Positions 44,218 through 53,466 are shown, counted from the stretch's first letter. The stretch is 64,000 bases of DNA from Thiodiazotropha sp040506975 (GCA_965211775.1 OZ242974.1:3100001-3164000); one strand, 5' to 3'. The notes: a model not told the origin generated them from the sequence alone. Numbers and translations: made by a program.

Positions 44218-45608
44218 ATCCCATCACCCTGGATTTCCCCTACCACGAGGATAGCAGTCAGCTGTTCGAGGCCCTGGCGCATTCACCTTGGGCAGTCTTT
44301 CTTGACAGTGGCAGTCCCCATGGCATGCAAGGTCGATACGATATCCTTTCGGCAGACCCCGTTCGCGTACTGATCACCCATGGAGAGGAGACCCGGATTC
44401 AGCATTTCGATGGCACAGTGGAGCGCTCTCGGGAAGATCCATTTCATCTGCTGCGGGAAGCGCTTGGACCCGCGGTCGAGGGTGTTGAGGGTGTGCCTTT
44501 CAGCGGTGGGGCGATAGGTTATTTCGGCTATGATCTGGGCCGCCGCCTCGAACGGCTGCCGGCGCTTGCCGAGGATATAGAAAATCTGCCGGAAATGGCG
44601 GCCGGTATTTACGACTGGTCTCTGGTGGTCGATCACCAGGAGCAACGCAGCTGCCTGGTTGGTCAGAATCCGGCCCGCCTCGAAAGATATCGCAGATTGT
44701 TGCAGCGGATTCCTGAGCGGTCGACTCAGACCCGGACGACTCTACCTTATCGTGTGCTCGGTGAAGTCTGCTCGAACATGACCCGGGACGAATACCTTGG
44801 ATCCATCGCCCGAATCAAACGCTACATCCTGGACGGCGACTGTTACCAGGTCAATTTCGCACAACGTTTTTCAGTCGCTGCCGAGGGTGATCCCTGGCAG
44901 GCTTACAAGGGATTGCGACAACTGAACGCCGCCCCCTTCGCCGCCTATTTGAATATGCCTCACTGCCAGGTACTGAGTACATCGCCCGAGCGCTTCCTCG
45001 AGGTTCGTGACGGTCGTGTTGTGACCAAACCCATCAAGGGAACGGCGCCCAGGGGAGAGGATCCGATAGAGGATATGATGCTTGCGGAAATGCTGAAAAA
45101 CAGCGGCAAGGATCAGGCGGAGAACCTCATGATCGTCGATCTGTTGCGCAATGATTTAGGCAAGGTATGTGCAATCGGCAGTATTGAGGTGCCGGAGCTG
45201 TTCAAGCTGGAGAGCTTCGCCCGGGTGCATCATCTCGTCAGTAAGGTCGTCGGCAGGCTGGCGGAGGGTGAGGATGCGCTTTCCCTGTTACGCGCCTGCT
45301 TCCCCGGCGGTTCGATTACGGGTGCGCCGAAACTGCGTGCGATGGAGATCATCGAGGAATTGGAGCCCCATCGGCGGGGCATCTACTGTGGTTCGATTGG
45401 CTACATCGGTTTCGATGGCGACATGGATTGCAATATTGCGATTCGGACCATGGCCCACTCTGAGGGAATCACCCGTCTATGGGCTGGGGGCGGCATCGTC
45501 GCCGATTCCGATCCGGAGGCCGAGTATCGGGAGACTTACCACAAGGCCTCCGCTCTACTGGATCTGCTGCAACGCATGGAAAAGATGAATAGCGAACGAT
45601 GTGGGTAG
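44214..45608 (+). CDS. pabB: Aminodeoxychorismate synthase component I
   Basis: A 464-residue chorismate-using enzyme giving aminodeoxychorismate, the 4-aminobenzoate precursor. Motifs: DGDCYQVNFAQRF, STSPERFLEV, IKGTAPRG, DLLRNDLGKV and FPGGSITGAPKLRAMEII. The start at 44214 is an ATGA overlap with the MfnF-like gene. Its place here suggests dedicated pABA supply for H4MPT. Confidence 0.93.
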   Translation: MNPITLDFPYHEDSSQLFEALAHSPWAVFLDSGSPHGMQGRYDILSADPVRVLITHGEETRIQHFDGTVERSREDPFHLLREALGPAVEGVEGVPFSGGAIGYFGYDLGRRLERLPALAEDIENLPEMAAGIYDWSLVVDHQEQRSCLVGQNPARLERYRRLLQRIPERSTQTRTTLPYRVLGEVCSNMTRDEYLGSIARIKRYILDGDCYQVNFAQRFSVAAEGDPWQAYKGLRQLNAAPFAAYLNMPHCQVLSTSPERFLEVRDGRVVTKPIKGTAPRGEDPIEDMMLAEMLKNSGKDQAENLMIVDLLRNDLGKVCAIGSIEVPELFKLESFARVHHLVSKVVGRLAEGEDALSLLRACFPGGSITGAPKLRAMEIIEELEPHRRGIYCGSIGYIGFDGDMDCNIAIRTMAHSEGITRLWAGGGIVADSDPEAEYRETYHKASALLDLLQRMEKMNSERCG

Positions 45609-46207
45609 TCAAGCTGGGGGGCAGCCTGTTCAATTCAGCCGATCTGAGAGATTGGCTGGCTGTCTTGGCGAAGGCCGGACCGCTGGTCATCGTTCCCGGG
45701 GGCGGACCTTTCGCGGATCAGGTCAGGCTGGCACAGCGCCATTGGCAGATCGACGACTCAACCGCGCACTTGATGGCACTGCTTGCCATGGAGCAGTTCG
45801 GCCGAATGCTCTGCGGTCTGCAGACGGGACTGGCTGCCGCAGCGGATCAATCCCAGATAGAAGAGGCGCTCCGGCGAGGTGAGATACCGGTCTGGATGCC
45901 GACCGCCATGGTGATGGCCGATCCCGAAATCAAACACGGCTGGGAAGTGACGTCCGATTCACTCTCCGCATGGCTTTGTCGAGTACTTGATATCGACAAC
46001 CTGCTCCTGGTCAAGTCGGTAACCCGCGAAGAGGCCAGCCAGCCGGTTGAGAAGCTAACGGAAGCCGGCATCGTCGATGCGCAATTCGATGCGTTTCTGC
46101 GGCGGGGGGCTCTCCATGCCTGGGTATTGTCCGGGCCGGATTACCCCCGTTTCGCTGAATTACGTCACGGTAACGGAGATGCCGCCATCAAAATAGCTAC
46201 TGCATAA
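45599..46207 (+). CDS. Amino acid kinase family protein, MfnE-like
   Basis: A 202-residue short amino acid kinase fold: MWVVKLGGSLFNSADL, LVIVPGGGPFADQVR. In methanogens MfnE phosphorylates aminomethylfuran-phosphate before MfnF acts. It overlaps pabB by ten bases and ends this run. Specificity is inferred from context. Confidence 0.85.
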   Translation: MWVVKLGGSLFNSADLRDWLAVLAKAGPLVIVPGGGPFADQVRLAQRHWQIDDSTAHLMALLAMEQFGRMLCGLQTGLAAAADQSQIEEALRRGEIPVWMPTAMVMADPEIKHGWEVTSDSLSAWLCRVLDIDNLLLVKSVTREEASQPVEKLTEAGIVDAQFDAFLRRGALHAWVLSGPDYPRFAELRHGNGDAAIKIATA

Positions 46208-46353
46208 GAGTAATGCCGCCTTTTGCCTTGCATCACCCTATCCACGCTTAGGTCTCTGTCCAGAGCAAAGTCAGATCGTTCGAACAAAGTTGCAGTGCGT
46301 GCACCATTTGGGCGCATGAATACCCCCCGTACAGGCAAAATCTGACAATTTAT

Positions 46354-47382
46354 CCTGATTACCCCTAAACCTCAGCCATTCTCAAGAGGCGATATGGCAT
46401 AGGTGGAGTGCGAAGAGCGGCAAAAAGCAATCGTTCAATCATGGCGGGTAAATCGAAACGGCGGTTAAACCGATATTCGAACTCAGCAAGATAACGCGAC
46501 ACATGTTTATCTCGAATCGCATGAAAAGTACCCAACAGACTGTTTTTGACATTACCCAACATCGTGTTTACCCATTTGAAGCACGAATACTGGACACTTT
46601 GGCGCCCACCACCCGTCACCATGGGGTTATGATGGCAATCAGCGGTTGTCACGCCACTAAAGCACCAAAGCCCATCGGTAAAGACTTCGCTGCCAGGCAT
46701 CAAGCAGGAGCGGGCGTAGCGGGCGATTTCACGTTTGCGGAAGCCCCTTACACGACGCAGTTGAATTTTCATGGGCCTGCCGTCCCGCGTCGTCTCAACA
46801 GCAGCTACGAAAGGGATTTTGTTGCGCGACCCACGACCACGCTTACCGGCTTGCTCGCCTCCGAGATAAGCATCATCCAATTCGATGCGACCGGCCAGTT
46901 TTTTTCCACGCTCACGTTCCATCATCACCTGCATCAACTTATGCTTGAGTCGCCAGGCCGTATTGTAGTTCACCCCGATTTCGCGGGAAAGTTGCAGCGC
47001 CGAGATACTTTTCTTGCGTTGGGTCAACAGATAGATCGCAAGAAACCACGTTCTCAGCGGCAGCTTGGTGCCATGGAAGATGCTGCCGGCGGTCAGGGAA
47101 GTCTGATGATGGCACTTGTGACATTGATATATCTGACGCTTTTTGAGTTCACAGCCTGTTGTGTTGCCGCACTCAGGGCAGACATAGCCCGTCGGCCAGC
47201 GCAAATCATACAATGCCTGTCGACACTGATCCTCGGTCCCATATTGTTCCAGAAAATCGTGCAAACCAAGGCCTTTTTGAAATTGAATGGTATTTCTCGG
47301 CATGATGAAATCCTCTTTTATTCAGTAGGTTCCATTATGCTTGCACCACAGGCTCAATAGCTGAGCCTCAGGGGTAATCAGG
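46354..47382 (-). mobile_element. IS1595-family insertion sequence, copy 4
   Basis: Complete 1029-bp element flanked by the exact duplication CAATTTAT (46346-46353 and 47383-47390). Unlike the others, its transposase-proximal end reads CCTGATTACCCCTGAGG in place of CCTGATTACTCATGAGG, which makes the two terminal repeats match over more bases. Confidence 0.95.
46365..47303 (-). CDS. IS1595-family transposase, copy 4
   Basis: Intact 312-residue transposase identical in protein to copy 2; silent differences near its 5' end (for example in the first codons). Confidence 0.93.
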   Translation of the reverse strand: MPRNTIQFQKGLGLHDFLEQYGTEDQCRQALYDLRWPTGYVCPECGNTTGCELKKRQIYQCHKCHHQTSLTAGSIFHGTKLPLRTWFLAIYLLTQRKKSISALQLSREIGVNYNTAWRLKHKLMQVMMERERGKKLAGRIELDDAYLGGEQAGKRGRGSRNKIPFVAAVETTRDGRPMKIQLRRVRGFRKREIARYARSCLMPGSEVFTDGLWCFSGVTTADCHHNPMVTGGGRQSVQYSCFKWVNTMLGNVKNSLLGTFHAIRDKHVSRYLAEFEYRFNRRFDLPAMIERLLFAALRTPPMPYRLLRMAEV

Positions 47383-47627
47383 CAATTTATTGACTATAAC
47401 AAGTGACTAACCAAACGTTGAGGTTAGGTTGTTTCTTGGAAACTAATATAACTAATTGAATATATGATGTATTAACTTTTGTCAAAGTATTGCTGGCATG
47501 TGTTATGCAAAATATTAGTAAAATCTGATGTTCCTATTACTCAAGAGATATGTACATTAGCTTTTTCTAAAGTACTCTACCAATCTACCGCTATAGATTA
47601 CATCAGACTACTGATGGCCTGGCAGAT

Positions 47628-48101
47628 GTGGCACGGAATCCTCCTCTCAATAGGGTCGTCCCATCGTTTTTTGACTGGGGGTTGTTATGGAATTATGTGC
47701 TGTCCTGGGTGTTTACCCTTTCTGATTACCATCGCGTTGACAATGAATGTCCCGAAATGCGGATGGTGACCCATAGCTGGTTGGAGGAGCGTGCCTGTAA
47801 CGGACGTTCCTGCAAGGTGCTGGGCTGGTATCCCGGTGACGGGGATGTGGTCTATCTCGATGATCGAATGGATCTGGAAAACAATATCTTCCATACATCG
47901 GTTGCTCTGCATGAAATCGTTCACTGGCTTCAGGGCAGGCAGGGCGAAGTACTTGAAAATTGTGAACAAAGCATCTCCGCAGAACGTGAAGCCTACAATA
48001 TTCAGAGTCAGTTTCTGGTCGAATACGGCACCTACTATCCTGTAGGATCCGTAGTGCCGATGCTACGCTGCGAGGAACCCGACGCGCAACAGAAGGGCTA
48101 A
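47628..48101 (+). CDS. HEXXH-containing protein, possibly N-terminally truncated
   Basis: About 157 residues from a weak GTG start. It contains SVALHEIVHWLQG (a zinc-protease-like HEXXH) followed by ISAEREAYNIQSQFL, where a Glu could be the third ligand, and five cysteines. The upstream 240 bases after IS copy 4 are AT-rich and coding-like in another frame, so an N-terminal part may be lost or frameshifted. Family not certain (resembles DUF6647-type proteins). Confidence 0.5.
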   Translation: MARNPPLNRVVPSFFDWGLLWNYVLSWVFTLSDYHRVDNECPEMRMVTHSWLEERACNGRSCKVLGWYPGDGDVVYLDDRMDLENNIFHTSVALHEIVHWLQGRQGEVLENCEQSISAEREAYNIQSQFLVEYGTYYPVGSVVPMLRCEEPDAQQKG

Positions 48102-48645
48102 AGCTCTGCTGGCGCTTGTATTTCGCTCGGCAAGACAGAATCTCTCAAATCGGCCTTGTAGGGCATGACAAAGCGCCACCGGTTCCCATCTCAAGGTGCA
48201 GGGAGGGGAGCTGTCATGCTTCCATCAGTAGAGACAACCATGCAGATATCAGGTTGCCATCGGGCTCAGTCGCAGGCTTTGCATATCTGAGGCACAGCTT
48301 GTGTCATCCCCGTCATACATCGCTTAAGCCATATCCCGGATTTCCGCGTCCCCTGGCCATAACGTCCCTTATCGTAGATGCGAATCCAGTTTGATCGTGC
48401 CGCGACTGAGTGTGGCTATATTTCACTATAATCGCCTAAATCGGCCGTTTCCCCGATTTTTCTACTGGGGAATCGCTGCCTTGTTGCTGAATTAGCTGGT
48501 GATTCGAATGCTTATATGCAGATCCGCTATATTTAGTTGGATCCAATCTTGCATTGCTATTGATGGCCAGGTTGACGCTTACCTTGACCCATGTTACTTC
48601 TCAAGCAGGTAAAAAAGGCTTATCGCCATAACTATAAAAAGTGCC
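48102..48645. other. Gene-poor stretch before the second pterin gene cluster
   Basis: About 545 bases with no supportable gene on either strand; short open frames here lack ribosome-binding sites and family features. A dispersed repeat follows at its end. Confidence 0.4.
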
Positions 48646-48667
48646 GGATTAGCGTCAACAGGCCCTA
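48646..48667. repeat. Dispersed GGCC-repeat upstream of the PTPS-like gene
   Basis: GGATTAGCGTCAACAGGCCC followed by TA: one end of the MITE-like family, without its partner end nearby. Confidence 0.55.
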
Positions 48668-48689
48668 ATAACATATATGGAGCCAACCT

Positions 48690-49202
48690 TTGCTCAACCA
48701 CGCTCAGACATTCGCAGTCAACGTCCACCCGGGGGAGTTACATTTCAACTCCGCCCATTTCATCACTTTCGACAATAGCTGTGAAAACCTTCATGGACAC
48801 AATTTTCATCTTCGCATCCAGGCCCATGGCGACAATAACGAAGACGCATTTGTGATCGATTTCGTCCAACTCAACCGACTTGCCGCTGAAATCTGTTCAG
48901 GGCTGCATGACAAGGTTCTTTTACCGGGCAAAAGCGATGAAGTCGCAATCAAAAAGAGCGGCGGTCAACTTGAGGTTTCAAGTTATGGCAAGGTGTTTTC
49001 CCTGCCGGCCGGCAACTGCCTGATACTGCCAGTGACGAACACGACAGCTGAAATGATTGCCTGGTACACCATGGAGTCACTGCTGCCAAAACTTGAAGCA
49101 TGCGCTGCCTTGAGCCATGTGAAGACCCTCGAGGTGGCTGTGGAAGAGGCGGATCATCAGTGGGGTATCTGCCGACGTGTGATCCACTCCGGAGGCGATT
49201 GA
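48690..49202 (+). CDS. 6-pyruvoyl-tetrahydropterin synthase/QueD-like protein
   Basis: A 170-residue PTPS fold: FNSAHFITFDNSCENLHGHN with zinc-binding His and the active-site Cys, and FVIDFVQLNRL. The apparent start is TTG at 48690 with GGAG nine bases upstream. It begins the run PTPS, DHPS-like, DUF447, MfnB, so a role in forming the pterin part of H4MPT is likely. This is the second PTPS-like protein in the window. Confidence 0.85.
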   Translation: MLNHAQTFAVNVHPGELHFNSAHFITFDNSCENLHGHNFHLRIQAHGDNNEDAFVIDFVQLNRLAAEICSGLHDKVLLPGKSDEVAIKKSGGQLEVSSYGKVFSLPAGNCLILPVTNTTAEMIAWYTMESLLPKLEACAALSHVKTLEVAVEEADHQWGICRRVIHSGGD

Positions 49203-49228
49203 GATGAGCTTGTCGAGGGAGCAATGCG

Positions 49229-50635
49229 GTGGTTGAAAAGATCCTTTTTCTGACCGGCTCCCTGGCTGAAAAACAGCTCCACCGGGTACTGCGGGAGATG
49301 GCCTCTGAGGCATTCGAGTGGCGGGTGCACAACCTCGGCCTCAAGGTTGCGGCACTGATGACTGCCGATATGATTAAACGCCGTCTCAATGAGGTCGGTG
49401 ATGCGCAACGGATTCTGGTGCCGGGTCGCTGTCGGGGTGATCTGCAGGAACTGAGCCGTCACTTCGGCATTCCTGTTGAACGGGGTCCGGAGGAGTTGAT
49501 GGATCTGCCGCGTTTTTTCGGTTATGAAGGCAAGCCACCCGATCTCGATAATTACGATGTGCGAATCTTCGCGGAAATTGTCGACGCCCCCAATCTCATC
49601 ATCGAGGAAATCCTGCAGCAGGCTGCGGCGTATGCCGCCGATGGGGCCGATGTCATCGATCTCGGCTGTCTGCCGGATACACCCTTTCCCCATCTTGCCG
49701 ACAGCGTCCGGGCGCTCAAGGCCGCCGGCTATCAGGTCAGTGTCGATTCGATGCAGAGCGAAGAGCTGCTGACCGGCGGGGAAGCGGGCGCCGACTTCCT
49801 GCTGAGTCTGCATGAAAATAATCTATGGATAGCCGACAAGGTGGCGTCCAGGCCTGTACTGATCCCGGCCAAGCCGGGTGACCTCGACTCCCTGCAGCGC
49901 GCCATGCGGCGGCTCGATGCAGAAGGGCGTGGTTACATCGCCGATCCCATTCTCGATCCCATTCACTTCGGTTTCACCGCATCCATCGTCCGCTATCAAC
50001 GTTTACGAAGCGACCATCCGGACACGGAGATCATGATGGGAGTGGGTAATATCACAGAGTTGACAGAAGCCGATACCAGCGGCATCAATGCAGTGATGAT
50101 GGGTATCATATCGGAGCTTCATATCACCAACATCCTTGCCACGCAGGTCAGCCCTCACTGCCGCAGCGCGGTGCGGGAAGCGGATGCGGCGCGACGCATC
50201 ATGTACTGGGCACGCCAGCAGAACAGCCTGCCGAAACAGATCGACAATCGCCTGACAGGTCTGCACGAAACAAAACCGTACCCCTATACCTTCACCCAGA
50301 TCTGTGAGCTGGCCGCTGATATCCGCGACCCAAATTTCCGCATCCAGGTCAGCAACGAAGGCATCCATCTCTACAACAGGGATGGCCTGATCACCCACGA
50401 TGATCCTTTCGATTTCTATCCTCAGCTGAGGGTCGAAGAAGATGGCGGGCATGCATTCTATCTGGGTGTCGAGCTGGCTAGGGCGCAGATCGCCCATCAA
50501 CTCGGCAAACGTTATGTGCAGGATCAACCGCTAGGCTGGGGTTCGGCACTGGCAGAGGTCGAGCAGGATATGAATCGCCAGCAGGAACCGGGTTCCACCA
50601 TGAATAAAACCAGCCGGGTCGGGAAGATCTCATGA
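49229..50635 (+). CDS. Dihydropteroate synthase-related protein (DUF6513 plus DHPS-like domain)
   Basis: A 468-residue protein of the archaeal-type DHPS-like family tied to H4MPT. The N-terminal ~130 residues are DUF6513-like (ILFLTGSLAEKQLHRVL); then a TIM barrel with ADGADVIDLGCLPDTPFPHL and VSVDSMQSEELL. It probably joins the pterin diphosphate to the ribofuranosyl-aminobenzene unit. The GTG start has GGGAG upstream. It overlaps the DUF447 gene by four bases. Confidence 0.88.
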   Translation: MVEKILFLTGSLAEKQLHRVLREMASEAFEWRVHNLGLKVAALMTADMIKRRLNEVGDAQRILVPGRCRGDLQELSRHFGIPVERGPEELMDLPRFFGYEGKPPDLDNYDVRIFAEIVDAPNLIIEEILQQAAAYAADGADVIDLGCLPDTPFPHLADSVRALKAAGYQVSVDSMQSEELLTGGEAGADFLLSLHENNLWIADKVASRPVLIPAKPGDLDSLQRAMRRLDAEGRGYIADPILDPIHFGFTASIVRYQRLRSDHPDTEIMMGVGNITELTEADTSGINAVMMGIISELHITNILATQVSPHCRSAVREADAARRIMYWARQQNSLPKQIDNRLTGLHETKPYPYTFTQICELAADIRDPNFRIQVSNEGIHLYNRDGLITHDDPFDFYPQLRVEEDGGHAFYLGVELARAQIAHQLGKRYVQDQPLGWGSALAEVEQDMNRQQEPGSTMNKTSRVGKIS

Positions 50636-51201
50636 TCAACGAAGTTATCGTTACCAGTCGCAGCCGGGAAGGTGAAAATCAGATTGCGCCCATGGGTATT
50701 GCCTGGCGGGATGGGGGTGTCGTGATCGCTCCCTTCCGTCCCTCGCGAACACTCGACAATATCCTCACCGGGGAGTGCGCTGTCATCAATTATTGCGATG
50801 ATGTCAGAGTCTTCGCCGGCTGTCTCACGGGACGCTACGATTGGCCCCTGGTTGAGGCGGACGAGGTAGCCGCGCCTCGACTGGCCGATGCCCTGGCTCA
50901 CTGCGAGGTTGCTCTGTTGAGGGTGGAGGAGGATAAGATCCGTCCGCGCCTGATCTGCAAGCCGGTCCACGAAACCAACCACCGACCGTTTCAAGGATTC
51001 AATCGGGCCCAGGCGGCCGTACTGGAACTGGCGATTCTGGTCAGCCGCCTCGGACGGTTGCCGTGGGAGAAGATCGAAGACGAACTCGCCTATCTCAGCA
51101 TCGCCATCGAAAAGACCGCCGGCGAACGGGAGCAGGCGGCCTGGGCGTGGTTGACGGCGCGCGTGGACAAAATCCGGCGGCAAATGGAGGATGCGTTATG
51201 A
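50632..51201 (+). CDS. DUF447-family protein
   Basis: A 189-residue flavin-reductase-like split-barrel protein (DUF447): MINEVIVTSRSREGENQIAP, GECAVINYCDDVRVFAGC and NRAQAAVLELAILVSRL. It is conserved in archaeal and bacterial H4MPT clusters; the function is not established. Coupled by ATGA to the genes on both sides. Confidence 0.85.
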   Translation: MINEVIVTSRSREGENQIAPMGIAWRDGGVVIAPFRPSRTLDNILTGECAVINYCDDVRVFAGCLTGRYDWPLVEADEVAAPRLADALAHCEVALLRVEEDKIRPRLICKPVHETNHRPFQGFNRAQAAVLELAILVSRLGRLPWEKIEDELAYLSIAIEKTAGEREQAAWAWLTARVDKIRRQMEDAL

Positions 51202-51914
51202 CGCGCATGTTGGCCAGCGTAACCGACTGGCGGGAACTTGAATCAGCCATTGAAGCCGGTGTGGACATCATCGATCTGAAGGATCCCCACAGCGGCGTAT
51301 TGGGCGCCCTTCCTGTCGAGTCGATTCGCAGCCTGGCGGCCAGGTGTGGTGGCCGTTGCCCGGTCAGTGCCACTGTCGGCGATCTGCCCACCGAGCCGCA
51401 ACAACTCGCTCAGGCAATCGGCCGGACCGCCGAATGCGGTGTTGACTATGTCAAGGTCGGTTTTTTCTCAGCTAACAAACTGACCCGATGCCTGCAGGCC
51501 ATCACCGGACTCACCCACAGACATAAGGTTGTTGCTGTCCTTTTCGCGGATCGTGAACCGCCATTGGAGAGGTTGGGTGAGTTTGCCGGCGCCGGTTTTC
51601 ACGGTGTCATGCTCGACACGGCTGGGAAGGGTGGGGGAGGATTGCTGGACCACATGGATCCGAACCGGCTCGAACGGTTCGTGAGCGAGGTCAGGGCACT
51701 CGACATGATAAGCGGTCTCGCCGGATCACTGCGATTGGAGGATATCCCCCAACTGCATTGCCTATTGCCCGACTATCTCGGTTTTCGCGGCGCGCTTTGT
51801 GAAGGGCGCGAGCGCACAGCCGGTATTGCTCCACACCGGCTGCGTGCGATACATGATGCCCTCGCGCAAACCGCTTTATGGAGAGAGCGGACGGGGCGGG
51901 CGTTGAGTCGATGA
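51198..51914 (+). CDS. mfnB: (5-formylfuran-3-yl)methyl phosphate synthase
   Basis: First step of methanofuran furan-ring synthesis from two glyceraldehyde-3-phosphates. A 238-residue TIM barrel with MLASVTDWRELESAIEAGVD, then IIDLKDPHSGVLGALP (catalytic Lys), CGVDYVKVGFF (second Lys) and LAGSLRLEDIPQL. The start at the ATGA overlap is preferred over upstream in-frame codons. Confidence 0.93.
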   Translation: MTRMLASVTDWRELESAIEAGVDIIDLKDPHSGVLGALPVESIRSLAARCGGRCPVSATVGDLPTEPQQLAQAIGRTAECGVDYVKVGFFSANKLTRCLQAITGLTHRHKVVAVLFADREPPLERLGEFAGAGFHGVMLDTAGKGGGGLLDHMDPNRLERFVSEVRALDMISGLAGSLRLEDIPQLHCLLPDYLGFRGALCEGRERTAGIAPHRLRAIHDALAQTALWRERTGRALSR

Positions 51915-52882
51915 TTGAGGAGTGGTGCGGGATAGACGCCTTGAGCGGCTATCAGCCGAAGGACTTTATCGAGACGGCGGAGGGGCTGGTCTTCGCCGTA
52001 GTGGCAGAAGATCTTGATGATGAGAGGGTACTCGCAACCCTGAGATATCGAAGAATCCCGGGTGGATTTCAAAAGCCGTCGACCCGGGAGGGCGATGAGT
52101 TGCTGACGGATCACTATCCACACTATATTCACTATTCCAAGGCAAGAGACGTCACCCTGCATGGGGTTCACCGTGACCTGGTATGTGTGCATCATCAACC
52201 GCGACAGAGATTACGGACAATGCGCCTGCAGATCCCGCACGATGAAATCGAGCAGAAGCTGCATCGCCTGATGACACTGTTCGAGGCAAACGGGCTGGAT
52301 CCGGATGGGATAGGTGTTACCGGCTCTCTGCTGATTGGCGCGCAAAAAAGAAGTTCCGATATCGATCTGCTCTTCTACAGGCAAACGGTATTCCGTAAGG
52401 CCCGGAAGATCATAAAATCTCTTCTGGCAGAACGACAGTTACAGCCGCTGGACAGCGCCCTGTGGCGAGAGGCCTATGACCGGCGCGGCTGTTCGCTCAC
52501 ATTTGATGAATATCTCTGGCATGAACAGAGAAAATACAATAAGGCGGCAATTGAAGGAACAAAATTCGATATTACATACCTGAACCCCAACCCATGGCAG
52601 GACCTGCTCTGCTACAGAAAGCAAGGCACGCACAACTTGAAAGTATACGTTGTCGATGACAGTCACAGCTTCGAATACCCCGCTCGTTACCTATTGGACC
52701 ATCCCGCCATAAAGGAGGCTGTCAGCTATACAGCCACCTATGTGGGCCAGGCCATGCGGGGGGAGCGGGTGGCGATTCGGGGCCAGTTGGAGGTTTCAAG
52801 CGTCGGCCATCTTCGCATCGTGATTGGCACCAACAGGGAGGCAAGCGATGAATATATCAAAGTATTGTCCCGGCAGCACTGA
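51911..52882 (+). CDS. Nucleotidyltransferase-domain protein of the C1 cluster
   Basis: A 323-residue protein. The N-terminal ~110 residues contain DALSGYQPKDFIETAEGLVFAV and are not recognised. Then a Pol-beta-type nucleotidyltransferase site: GVTGSLLIGAQKRSSDIDLLFY (GS...SDIDL). The C-terminal part (KFDITYLNPNPWQ onward) is unknown. The ATGA overlap with mfnB at 51911 is preferred over ATG 51878. Co-location suggests a step of cofactor assembly or tailoring, as inference only. Confidence 0.75.
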   Translation: MIEEWCGIDALSGYQPKDFIETAEGLVFAVVAEDLDDERVLATLRYRRIPGGFQKPSTREGDELLTDHYPHYIHYSKARDVTLHGVHRDLVCVHHQPRQRLRTMRLQIPHDEIEQKLHRLMTLFEANGLDPDGIGVTGSLLIGAQKRSSDIDLLFYRQTVFRKARKIIKSLLAERQLQPLDSALWREAYDRRGCSLTFDEYLWHEQRKYNKAAIEGTKFDITYLNPNPWQDLLCYRKQGTHNLKVYVVDDSHSFEYPARYLLDHPAIKEAVSYTATYVGQAMRGERVAIRGQLEVSSVGHLRIVIGTNREASDEYIKVLSRQH

Positions 52883-53402
52883 GGGCCCGAAAATCCTTCA
52901 ACTGGCGGCTTTCATGGCTATGATCGCTTGTATCCTTTCGCCTGCCGCAAGCAACGCGGCGCAGCGTGAAAGGCTCGTCGTACTGCCTTTCGAGATCGTC
53001 GACAATACCCCGGTTCCCGGGGGTGATACTCGTCACCGGAAGTTGCTGGAAAAGATTACCGGTTTCATCGGCGAGGCAATCGAAAATGAGGGTATTTTCG
53101 ATGTGGTCCCGCAGCAGCGAGTCAACGATGCGGTCAATGCCGCCCGCTTGGGCACCTATATACACACCTGTAATCACTGCGAATACGATCTGGCTGAAAT
53201 GGTTGACGGCGATAAGGTGATGATCGGCTGGATTTATAAAATGAGCATGCTTATTCTGACCATGCATATCGAGGTCAAGGATGTGGAGAGCGAAAAGACG
53301 GTGATCAGCAAGGCCTACGATTTCAGGGGGGACAATGAGAAGGCCTGGCTGCGCGCCGCCAGGTACATGGTGCGCGATCTGGGTGTGATGTTCGGGAAGT
53401 GA
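52848..53402 (+). CDS. Exported DUF3280/DUF2380-like protein
   Basis: A 184-residue exported protein with signal peptide (FMAMIACILSPAASNAAQ) and the pattern RLVVLPFEIVDNTP, then FDVVPQQRVNDAV. This is the fold of small periplasmic proteins seen with XoxF-type clusters. ATG 52848 has GGGAGG seven bases upstream and lies inside the preceding gene. A Cys pair CNHCEYD is in the mature part. Confidence 0.7.
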   Translation: MNISKYCPGSTEGPKILQLAAFMAMIACILSPAASNAAQRERLVVLPFEIVDNTPVPGGDTRHRKLLEKITGFIGEAIENEGIFDVVPQQRVNDAVNAARLGTYIHTCNHCEYDLAEMVDGDKVMIGWIYKMSMLILTMHIEVKDVESEKTVISKAYDFRGDNEKAWLRAARYMVRDLGVMFGK

Positions 53403-53456
53403 TCCTGTCGGTTTTATCTATACATTATAGGAGCCCTGTTGCATTATGTTTTCTTT

Positions 53457-53466
53457 CAGGCCCTAG
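53457..53466. repeat. Short relic of the dispersed GGCC-repeat
   Basis: CAGGCCCTAG just upstream of the DegT aminotransferase start; only the outermost end remains. Confidence 0.4.
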
